Below, in pieces: positions 1 through 6,751 of a stretch of 18,963 nucleotides of DNA. The first letter of the stretch is position 1, and each line of letters opens with the position of its first letter. The notes beneath the pieces were generated by a model. That model saw nothing but the letters and a program-made list of their open reading frames with translations, had not been told where the DNA came from and did no database searches. Location: contig JASFQI010000059.1 in the NCBI GenBank assembly GCA_050115555.1, positions 1 to 18,963 on the forward strand, in the 5' to 3' direction. The position numbers and the translations under genes are program-made. This DNA comes from JASFQI01 sp050115555. Its GTDB lineage: Bacteria > Desulfobacterota > DSM-4660 > Desulfatiglandales > HGW-15.

Positions 1-3000
1 CCCTGCAAATCGCCTTCGCAGGTCCGGGTCCTGGGTGGCAATGCCCACAGGGCAGGTGTTGGCGTTGCACTTTCGCATCATCACGCAGCCCAGGCTCACG
101 AGCACGGCCGTGGCAAACCCGTACTCCTCCGCCCCCAACAGCGCAGCCACGACCACGTCACGGCCCGTCTTCATCTGTCCGTCCGTCTGCACACGGATCC
201 TGCTCCGCAGGTGATTCAGCACCAGGGTCTGCTGAGTCTCGGAAAGCCCCAGCTCCCAAGGGACCCCGGCGTGCTGGATGGAGGACAGGGGCGAGGCTCC
301 GGTGCCGCCATCGTATCCGCTGATGAGCACCATGTCCGCGTGGGCCTTGGCCACACCGGCGGCAATCGTACCCACACCCACCTCGGACACGAGCTTGACC
401 GAGATGCGCGCCTCGGGGTTCACGTTCTTGAGATCGAAGATGAGCTGCGCGAGGTCCTCGATGGAGTAAATGTCATGGTGAGGAGGGGGAGAGATCAGGG
501 TGACACCCGGCGTGGAGTATCGCACGCGCGCGATCTCCCGGTTCACCTTGTGCCCCGGCAGCTGCCCTCCTTCGCCGGGCTTGGCGCCCTGTGCCACTTT
601 GATCTGGAGCTCCCGCGCATTGACCAGGTACTCCGCAGTCACGCCGAAACGGCCGCTCGCCACCTGCTTGACCGCACTCGAACGGCTGTCGCCGTTGGGA
701 AGCGGCTTGTAGCGCGCCGGGTCCTCCCCTCCCTCCCCGCAGTTGCTCATGCCGCCGATGCGGTTCATGGCAATGGCGATCGTCTCGTGGGCCTCCCGGC
801 TGATGGACCCGAAGGACATGGCGCTCACGGCAAACCGTTTGATGATTTCCGAGACGGGCTCCACCTCGTCGATGGGAATGGGATCCGTCTTTCTGAATCG
901 GAAGAGGCCACGCAACGTGAACAGCCGCTCGGATTGGTCGTTCACGCTTGCTGCATACGCCTGGTAAAGGTCCGGGCGGTCTTCGCGTACGGCCCGCTGA
1001 AGCAGCGTAATGGAGTCGGGCGTCCAGAGGTGCCGCTCTCCGTCGTTCCGCAGCCGGTACTGTCCGCCGCTTGGAAGGATCTCCGGCGCCACCGGGGACG
1101 AGGAATGAGCCGCCTCGTAGCGGCGGTTCGCTTCGGCAGCGATCTCGTCCAGCCCGATGCCGCCGATGCGCGACGCCGTTCCCAGGAAGTAGCGGTCCAC
1201 CACCGAAGGGCTCAACCCTACGGCCTCGAAAACCTGGGCGCTCCGGTAGCTGCGAAGTGTGCTGATGCCCATCTTGGACATGATCTTGAGAAGCCCATTG
1301 CACAGCGCCCGTATGTAGTTCTCCAAAGCCACGCCCACGCTCATCTTCCTGCGAAGCTCCTTGCGAAGGTCCATGGCCGCCACTGTGTCAAAGGCCACAT
1401 AGGGATTCACGGCCGTAGCGCCAAACCCCAGAAGCAGAGCAAGGTGCATAACCTCCCGGGCCTCGCCGGTTTCCAGAATCAGCCCGCCAGACGTGCGAAT
1501 GCCCTTCCGAACCAGCCGCTGGTTGACCGACGAAACGGCAAGGAGTGCAGGGATCGGCACCGTGTCCTCGGGAAGGTCTCTGTCGCTCAGAATAAGCAGG
1601 GAGTCACCCGCAACCAGGGCCTCTTCGCTCCGATCGCAAAGCGCCTCTACTGCTGCAGCCAACTTGCTTCCTCCGCCGCCCGCTGGAAACCCCATGGGCA
1701 CGACGCGTGCGTGGTATCCCTCCACGTCGAGATTCTGAAGGCGCAAGAGGTCCTCATTGGACAAGATGGGGTGAAGGAGCTTGATGAGCCGACTGTGACC
1801 GGGGACCTCGCTCAGGATGTTGCCGGGGTTTCCGATGAAGGTCATGAGGGACATGACCAACTCCTCCCGGACCGGGTCGATGGCCGGATTCGTGACTTGA
1901 GCGAAAAGCTGCTTGAAGTAGTTGTACAGGAGTGGGATCTTTTCCGAAAAAACCGCCAAGGGGGTGTCCGCGCCCATGGACCCCACCGGCTCATAGCCGG
2001 TGGATGCCATGGGCTCCATGATCATCTGAAGGTCCTCACGGGTGTACCCGAAGAGCTTCTGCCGGAAAAGAAGCTGATCGAAGTCAGGGGTGAAGGACGA
2101 GACGCTCCCGTAGAACCCCCGCAGGGTGATACGGTTCTCTTCAACCCAGCGCCGGTAGGGCTGCCTGCGTGCGCAAAGGGTCTTGATCTCTCCATTTTTG
2201 AGCACGCGCTTCTTTCGGGTGTCCACAACGATCATCTGACCGGGGCGCAGGGCCCCTTTTTCTTCCACGTCCTCGGGTGCAAAGTCCAGCACGCCGGTCT
2301 CCGACGCAAAGGCCATGAAGCCGCTTTTTGTGATCGTATACCGCGCAGGGCGAAGGCCGTTGCGGTCCAGCATGGCGCCGACCTGGGTTCCGTCCGTGAA
2401 GGCGAGCGCCGCCGGGCCGTCCCAGGGCTCCATGAGCCCGGCATGGTACTCGAAGAACCCTCGCTGATCCGGACCCATGGGGTACTTGACGCCCCAGGCC
2501 TCGGGAACGAGCATGAGCATGGCGTGGGGAAGGTTGCGTCCCGCACTCTGGAGCAGCTCCAGGGCGTTGTCCAGGCATGCCGAGTCGCTCCCCCGCTCGT
2601 CGATAACAGGCAGGATCCGCTTCAGGTCGTCCTCGAAGAGATCACTTTCGAGAATGGGCTCCCGGGACCGGATCAGGTTAAGATTCCCGCGCAGGGTGTT
2701 GATCTCGCCGTTGTGTGCAAGGTAGCGAAACGGCTGGGCGAGCTCCCAGGAAGGAAACGTGTTCGTGCTGTACCTTTGGTGGATCACGGCCAGGCCGCTG
2801 GTCAGGGAAGGATCGGCCAGGTCCGGATAAAAGCAGGGAAGCTGGCTCGCCGTAAAGAGCCCCTTGTAGTTCACGGTTCGACAGGAGAAGCTCGGGATGT
2901 AAAACCGGTCCTCCTCACCCACCACATCCCTGGACAGCTTCTCTATGTCTCTGCGGACGATGTACAGCCTTCGTTCCAGGTCCGCCCCCGATCGGCCCCT

Positions 3001-3489
3001 GCCGCCGACAAAGCCCTGCCGGATCACCGGCTGCTGCGCCTTTGCCTGGCCCGCGATCGCCCGGTCGTCGACAGGCACTTCCCGCCATCCCAGGAAGCTC
3101 AGACCCTCGGTGGAGACGCACCGCGCCACGATTCGCTCGCATTCCAGCCGCCGTGCCGGTTCATCGGGCATGAAGAACATGCCCACCCCGTAACCGCCCG
3201 GCTCGGGCAATTGAATCCCCAGGGAAGCGCACTCGGTTCGGAAAAACCGGTCGGGAATTTGAAAGAGAATTCCGGCCCCGTCGCCCGTCTGGAGGTCCCC
3301 GCCCACGGCCCCCCGGTGCTGGAGGTGGACGAGCACCTCGATCCCCTTCTCGATCACTTCATGGCTGGGCGTCCCGTCGATTTGGGCCACGAATCCCACG
3401 CCGCAGCTGTCGTGCTCGTTTCGCGGGTCGTACAGCCCCTGCGCCGCTGGCAAACCGTTTCGTGAGCGATATCGTTTTTCTGTTCCCAT
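1..3489 (-). CDS. gltB: Glutamate synthase large (alpha) subunit, C-terminus cut by window edge
   Basis: Transfers the amide nitrogen of glutamine to 2-oxoglutarate, giving two glutamates (the GOGAT half of GS/GOGAT). The minus-strand frame is open for 1163 codons from ATG 3489 to base 1. The N-terminus has HDSCGVGF; Cys29 is the expected N-terminal nucleophile of the class II glutamine amidotransferase domain after propeptide removal. An LRPGQMIVVDT-like segment lies near bases 2220-2250. The FMN domain follows with ISVKLVSEVGVGT, SGYDGGTGASP and QTDGQMKTGRDVV (bases about 180-420). The last visible segment is the [3Fe-4S] motif C1135-x5-C1141-x4-C1146 followed by PVGIATQD. The family is about 1500 residues long, so the C-terminal beta-helix domain lies outside the window. 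The ribosome-binding site before ATG 3489 is weak. It sits downstream of the asparagine-synthetase-like gene, separated by a 210-bp repeat-filled gap. The NADPH-binding small subunit GltD is not in the window. Confidence 0.96.
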   Translation of the reverse strand, partial: MGTEKRYRSRNGLPAAQGLYDPRNEHDSCGVGFVAQIDGTPSHEVIEKGIEVLVHLQHRGAVGGDLQTGDGAGILFQIPDRFFRTECASLGIQLPEPGGYGVGMFFMPDEPARRLECERIVARCVSTEGLSFLGWREVPVDDRAIAGQAKAQQPVIRQGFVGGRGRSGADLERRLYIVRRDIEKLSRDVVGEEDRFYIPSFSCRTVNYKGLFTASQLPCFYPDLADPSLTSGLAVIHQRYSTNTFPSWELAQPFRYLAHNGEINTLRGNLNLIRSREPILESDLFEDDLKRILPVIDERGSDSACLDNALELLQSAGRNLPHAMLMLVPEAWGVKYPMGPDQRGFFEYHAGLMEPWDGPAALAFTDGTQVGAMLDRNGLRPARYTITKSGFMAFASETGVLDFAPEDVEEKGALRPGQMIVVDTRKKRVLKNGEIKTLCARRQPYRRWVEENRITLRGFYGSVSSFTPDFDQLLFRQKLFGYTREDLQMIMEPMASTGYEPVGSMGADTPLAVFSEKIPLLYNYFKQLFAQVTNPAIDPVREELVMSLMTFIGNPGNILSEVPGHSRLIKLLHPILSNEDLLRLQNLDVEGYHARVVPMGFPAGGGGSKLAAAVEALCDRSEEALVAGDSLLILSDRDLPEDTVPIPALLAVSSVNQRLVRKGIRTSGGLILETGEAREVMHLALLLGFGATAVNPYVAFDTVAAMDLRKELRRKMSVGVALENYIRALCNGLLKIMSKMGISTLRSYRSAQVFEAVGLSPSVVDRYFLGTASRIGGIGLDEIAAEANRRYEAAHSSSPVAPEILPSGGQYRLRNDGERHLWTPDSITLLQRAVREDRPDLYQAYAASVNDQSERLFTLRGLFRFRKTDPIPIDEVEPVSEIIKRFAVSAMSFGSISREAHETIAIAMNRIGGMSNCGEGGEDPARYKPLPNGDSRSSAVKQVASGRFGVTAEYLVNARELQIKVAQGAKPGEGGQLPGHKVNREIARVRYSTPGVTLISPPPHHDIYSIEDLAQLIFDLKNVNPEARISVKLVSEVGVGTIAAGVAKAHADMVLISGYDGGTGASPLSSIQHAGVPWELGLSETQQTLVLNHLRSRIRVQTDGQMKTGRDVVVAALLGAEEYGFATAVLVSLGCVMMRKCNANTCPVGIATQDPDLRRRFAG

Positions 3490-3699
3490 AGTCTCTGAAT
3501 CCGATACCGCAGGCCTTTCGAACCTAACGGAGGATTAAGGATTGAAGGATTAAGGGGTAAGGGGTAAAGGCTTGATTCGTGGTTCGTTTTCCCTCAACAC
3601 CTTAACACCTTTCGCCTTTTCCTTAATCCTTCAATGCTTATCCTTAACTTTGGCCCGCAGGGCCTTCCCCCTAATCCTTACCCCTCTAATCCTTAATCC
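3490..3699. repeat. MITE-like imperfect inverted repeat between the AsnA-like gene and gltB
   Basis: The gap holds no gene. A tract of TTAAGG/GGGTAA-like words at about 3531-3570 is mirrored by its reverse complement at about 3663-3700; the outermost 13 bases (3531-3543 and 3688-3700) are a perfect inverted match. Between them lie a TTGATTCGTGGTTCG word (3571-3585), a CCTTAACACC tract (about 3600-3620), and a small GGCCC-GCA-GGGCC hairpin (3651-3663). The right end reaches the stop codon of the upstream gene. A similar sequence, in the same orientation, is found at about 18879-18950. No promoter is recognisable. A long folded RNA here could reduce read-through into gltB, but that is inference. 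Confidence 0.65.
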
Positions 3700-4932
3700 T
3701 CAAAAAAGGTACAACTGATGGCTGTCCGGGTTCTTGCCGAAGCAGGTGATGTCGTCGATCTTCTCCAGTACCGGTCCTCGGGTCATGGCGTAGAGCGCCC
3801 GCTCGATACCGATACCGCCGCCAAAGGTCTCGGGAAAAAGGCGGCGGCCCTGGGCGTCCCTCTTGGACGCCATGAGGAGAAAGGGGCCGTAGCCTCCGAG
3901 CTCATCAATGTTCTTGATGTTCCCCTCGAAGAGCACGGGCCGGGCCGGGATAATGCCATTGTCCAGGAGTCGTTCTACGATGGCCTCATAGATCCACTCC
4001 CGAATGCCGCCGGAGAGAATCTCCAGGGCCGAGGTCTGCCGACCTGTGTCACGAGCGATGCTCTTGGCGCAGATGTCATAGTTGTAGATCATGTCCGAGT
4101 GAAGCTCCGAGAGCAGCACCTTCCCCTCCGGGCGGAGATAGGGATAAACGAGGTCGTAGTTCTCGCGCAACAGCCCGGTGATCCAGAAAAACGGCGCCTT
4201 GGTTTCCTTCCCGACCAAGGCTTCGTAGCCGCGGCCGTGGCGCTTTCGGGCTTGGTCGCTTCGAAACCGTGGAAAGGGCCGCTCCGGCACCTCGAGGACC
4301 ACGCCCAGGGCCTCAAGATCGCCCTCGTTCTTCTCCGTCATGCGCGTAGTGACGTGAACAAGAAGCCGCTCGAAAAAACCGATTGCCTGTTCCATGTCCT
4401 CGTGCAGAATGTCTCGAACCTGCTCCGGATCACCTAGGTACGTCTCCAGGTCGACGCCCCTGTTGCGCTTCACCTCGATGTCCATCTGGCTGAAGTCGAT
4501 CAGGTATTTCCCGCGTTGGCTACGGTCCGGGCTCTCGATCTCGAGGCGAACGTTCGGGGAGTCCACAAAGATCCCCTTGACCCGCGGGTTGAAGCATGCC
4601 AGGAGCTTGGAATAAATCATGCTGTGGGTCATCACATAGAGCTGACCCTTGTAGTGGATGTTGGGCACGTACTCCACGTCGTGGGACAACGGGTCCGTGA
4701 CCGGGCTCAGCTGGACTCGCTCCAGGTTGAAGAGCCCTTCGTCGGACAGGAACTCGTGAAGTGCGGTCACGAAGGTGGTCCGCAGGGCCATGGCCGCGTG
4801 CAGGGCATCTCCCATCCATTTCCGGACGTAGTAACGATCCAGGTAGTCCTCGAGGCTGGAGCCGGCCTGGGTCAGTGCCGCCTGAAAGCCGAACAGGCTC
4901 TGCCCCACAATGGTCATGGTCTCGTCCTTCAT
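3700..4932 (-). CDS. Class II aaRS paralogue, probable AsnA-like (AS-AR type) asparagine synthetase
   Basis: A 410-residue protein with the Asp/Asn-type class II synthetase core but no N-terminal OB-fold anticodon-binding domain. Visible signatures: motif 1-like LSPVTDP (residues 75-81); MTHSMIYSKLL (101-111), which aligns with the QSPQLYKQ region of AspRS; motif 2-like VRLE (128-131) followed by DFSQMDIEV (146-154); EILSGGIRE (304-312), matching the EIxSGxQR block of archaeal AspRS/AsnRS; and motif 3 GGGIGIER (371-378). Without a tRNA-binding domain, the known precedent is the archaeal AspRS/AsnRS-derived asparagine synthetase, which amidates aspartate with ammonia and ATP. I chose ATG 4932 because TTTGGAG lies 10 bases upstream; a GTG at 4953 has no good ribosome-binding site. 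Lying between a glutamine synthetase and gltB supports an amide-metabolism role. Another amino-acid activating role remains possible. Confidence 0.6.
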   Translation of the reverse strand: MKDETMTIVGQSLFGFQAALTQAGSSLEDYLDRYYVRKWMGDALHAAMALRTTFVTALHEFLSDEGLFNLERVQLSPVTDPLSHDVEYVPNIHYKGQLYVMTHSMIYSKLLACFNPRVKGIFVDSPNVRLEIESPDRSQRGKYLIDFSQMDIEVKRNRGVDLETYLGDPEQVRDILHEDMEQAIGFFERLLVHVTTRMTEKNEGDLEALGVVLEVPERPFPRFRSDQARKRHGRGYEALVGKETKAPFFWITGLLRENYDLVYPYLRPEGKVLLSELHSDMIYNYDICAKSIARDTGRQTSALEILSGGIREWIYEAIVERLLDNGIIPARPVLFEGNIKNIDELGGYGPFLLMASKRDAQGRRLFPETFGGGIGIERALYAMTRGPVLEKIDDITCFGKNPDSHQLYLF

Positions 4933-5096
4933 GGTTGCTTCGCTCCAAATCACGGCCCCGCGGAAAGGCGGAGGATGGGGAGATCGTTTTGCCTGTCGAG
5001 GCAGAAAAGCTCTCTGGAAAATGCTTCGCTAGGGCATTCCTCAAGCTTACTGCGCGGAGAATCAATCGCGTCGAAGAGCGGTTTTACACATACCTC

Positions 5097-6458
5097 TCAT
5101 AGGATGGACAGGTAGCGGTCGAGCTCGAACTGGCTCACGTGAGTGCGGTAGGTGTCCCATTCGATCTTCTTGTTTTCGATAAACTTGTTGAAGATGTGAT
5201 CGCCCAGGACCTTTCGCACCAGCTCGCTTTTTTCCGTCTCCAGGATCGCCGCATAAAGGTTCCCGGGAAGGTCCGTGATGCCGTGAGCGCGTCGTTCCGC
5301 CGGGTTCATTTCAAAGATGTCCTCCTCGATGGGATCGGGAAGCTCATACTTCTTCTCAATGCCCTCCAGACCTGCGCCGAGCATGACGGCAAATGCCAGG
5401 TATGGGTTGCAGGAGGGATCCGGTGATCGGAACTCGATGCGGGTGGCTTTTTCTTTGCCGGGCTTATACATGGGAACCCGCACCATGGCGGAACGGTTTC
5501 GTCGGGCCCACGAAACGTACACCGGTGCCTCGTACCCGGGCACGAGGCGCTTGTAGGAGTTCACCCACTGGTTCGTCACCGCGGTAATCTCGGGGGCGTG
5601 CCGCATGACCCCGGCGATATACTGTTTGGCCAGATCCGAGAGGTGAAAGGAATCATCTGGATCGTAAAACGCGTTCCGGTCCCCCTGGAAAAGGGACTGG
5701 TGGACGTGCATGCCGCTTCCATTGACCCCGAACAAGGGCTTGGGCATAAATGTGGCGTAATAACCGTTCTGCCGGGCGATCTCCTTGACGATAATCCGGT
5801 AAGTCATGGTCTTGTCCGCCATCTTCAGGCCTTCATCGTAGCGCAGATCGATCTCGTGCTGGCTCGGCGCGACCTCGTGATGACTGTACTCCACCTGGAT
5901 GCCCATGGACTGGAGCGCAAAAATGGTCTCCCGCCGGAGATCGCTTCCCATGTCCCTCACACGCGAGTCGAAGTATCCGCCCTGGTCGATGATCTCCGTG
6001 CCCCGTTCGTCGGCAAAGTAAAAGTACTCCAGCTCCGGTCCCACGTAGAACGTGTACCCCTTTTCGGCCGCCTTGCTCAAAAGGCGTTTGAAAACATAAC
6101 GGGGATCCCCTTCGTAGGGAGTGCCGTCCGGATTCAGAATGTCGCAGAACATGCGCGCCACCGGGCGCTCCCCATCCCGCCACGGGACCATCTGAAATGT
6201 CCGGGGGTCGGGCTTGGCGATCATGTCACTCTCCTGGATGCGCGCAAAGCCCTCCACGGACGAGCCGTCGAATCCCATCCCCTCGGTGAGGCCCTCTTCC
6301 ATCTCCGAGGGGGTAATGGCAAAGCTCTTCAACACCCCCAGCACATCTGTGAACCAGAACTGGATAAAACTCACGTGTTGGTCCTTGACCACGCGGCGCA
6401 CATCCTCCACGGTCCGGCAGTCCATGACTTTCTTTTCCATCTTCACCGTCTCCACCAT
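5097..6458 (-). CDS. glnA: Glutamine synthetase type I, GSI-alpha (not adenylylatable)
   Basis: Makes glutamine from glutamate, ammonia and ATP as a cytosolic dodecamer. The 453 residues include MGFDGSSVEGF (61-71), the metal-ligand region PELEYFYF (141-148), HHEVAPSQHEID (193-204), NGSGMHVH (246-253), RLVPGYEAPVYVSWARRNRS (304-323) and IEFRSPDPSCNPYLAFA (341-357). The segment that carries the adenylylated tyrosine in GSI-beta reads EDIFEMNPAE, with Phe382 at that position, so GlnE should not modify this enzyme. Arg73 (EGFARIQESDM) aligns with Arg62 of the Bacillus subtilis enzyme, which mediates glutamine feedback inhibition in GSI-alpha. The start at 6458 has a strong ribosome-binding site (GGAAGGAGAG). 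A sigma-54 promoter and a long hairpin lie upstream. The gene may be co-transcribed with the AsnA-like gene 164 bp downstream. Confidence 0.95.
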   Translation of the reverse strand: MVETVKMEKKVMDCRTVEDVRRVVKDQHVSFIQFWFTDVLGVLKSFAITPSEMEEGLTEGMGFDGSSVEGFARIQESDMIAKPDPRTFQMVPWRDGERPVARMFCDILNPDGTPYEGDPRYVFKRLLSKAAEKGYTFYVGPELEYFYFADERGTEIIDQGGYFDSRVRDMGSDLRRETIFALQSMGIQVEYSHHEVAPSQHEIDLRYDEGLKMADKTMTYRIIVKEIARQNGYYATFMPKPLFGVNGSGMHVHQSLFQGDRNAFYDPDDSFHLSDLAKQYIAGVMRHAPEITAVTNQWVNSYKRLVPGYEAPVYVSWARRNRSAMVRVPMYKPGKEKATRIEFRSPDPSCNPYLAFAVMLGAGLEGIEKKYELPDPIEEDIFEMNPAERRAHGITDLPGNLYAAILETEKSELVRKVLGDHIFNKFIENKKIEWDTYRTHVSQFELDRYLSIL

Positions 6459-6485
6459 GCTCTCCTTCCGACAGAAAATTATTCC

Positions 6486-6562
6486 TCTCGCCAGGACGCG
6501 AAGACGCCAAGAAACCTTTTTTATATCTTTTCTTCCCTTAGCGTCTTCGCGTCCTGGCGAGA
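6486..6562. repeat. Perfect 22-bp inverted repeat in the GSI-alpha leader
   Basis: Arms at 6486-6507 and 6541-6562 are exact reverse complements, with the words CGCCAGGACGCG and GAAGACGC. The pairing extends about 4 bp further inward with one mismatch. The loop is an AT-rich 25-33 bases. It lies between the sigma-54 promoter (6591-6606) and the ribosome-binding site of the minus-strand GSI-alpha gene, so it should be transcribed as a very stable stem-loop. The CGCCAGGACGCGAAGACGC word resembles a dispersed intergenic repeat I recall from other bacterial genomes. It could be a REP-like insertion, a protective 5' structure or an attenuator; the sequence does not decide. Confidence 0.85.
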
Positions 6563-6590
6563 AATGAGCGGGCCATTGTTTCCTTTAGAA

Positions 6591-6606
6591 AGCAAACCGG
6601 GTGCCA
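6591..6606 (-). promoter_or_regulatory. Sigma-54 (RpoN) promoter of the GSI-alpha gene
   Basis: On the minus strand the sequence reads TGGCAC-CCGGT-TTGCT, matching the -24/-12 consensus TGGCAC-N5-TTGCA/T with correct GG-to-GC spacing. Predicted transcription start is about 6580, giving a leader of about 120 nt that contains the 22-bp inverted repeat. Sigma-54 control of glutamine synthetase fits nitrogen regulation. The only other equally good match in the window precedes the GSI-beta gene, which argues against chance. Confidence 0.85.
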
Positions 6607-6632
6607 GCGCCCCCCGAATGCCGATAATCCAC

Positions 6633-6646
6633 GATGACACGTCATC
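6633..6646. promoter_or_regulatory. Short palindrome GATGAC-AC-GTCATC
   Basis: A perfect 6+6 palindrome with a 2-bp centre, 27-40 bp upstream of the -24 element of the GSI-alpha promoter. It has no equivalent at the GSI-beta promoter. It could be an operator for an additional factor, or chance; no family assignment can be made. Confidence 0.3.
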
Positions 6647-6681
6647 TTGCGGAAATCAAGGCACGGTTCCACCCCTTTCGC

Positions 6682-6733
6682 TTCCTACGTTTTTGTCGGA
6701 AAGCCGGCCCGGCAGATCACAATTTTGTCGGTT
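6682..6733. promoter_or_regulatory. Candidate enhancer-binding-protein sites for the GSI-alpha promoter
   Basis: This stretch contains TTCCTAC-N6-GTCGGAA, an imperfect palindrome (6682-6701), then ACAATTTTGTCGG (6719-6731). The same two words, TTCCTAC and ACAATTTTGTAGG, occur upstream of the GSI-beta promoter at equal distance (76 bp from the -24 element to TTCCTAC in both; 113 versus 112 bp to ACAATTTTGT). The distance is typical for sigma-54 activators. The words do not match the canonical NtrC site. Location and conservation are read directly; the binding protein is inferred. Confidence 0.5.
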
Positions 6734-6751
6734 TTCAACCGGATGAATGGA

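Noticed and set aside
211..3465. A 1084-codon open frame on the plus strand.
   Set aside because: It is antisense to gltB, whose minus-strand frame shows the amidotransferase, FMN and 3Fe-4S motifs. Long antisense frames are common opposite GC-rich genes; this one has no family signature.
5020..5038. AATGC/GCATT hairpin after the GSI-alpha gene as a terminator.
   Set aside because: Only 5 bp of stem with a 9-base loop and a short T tail; too weak to call.
5598..6746. A 382-codon plus-strand open frame.
   Set aside because: Antisense to the GSI-alpha gene and running through its promoter and hairpin; no protein-family features.
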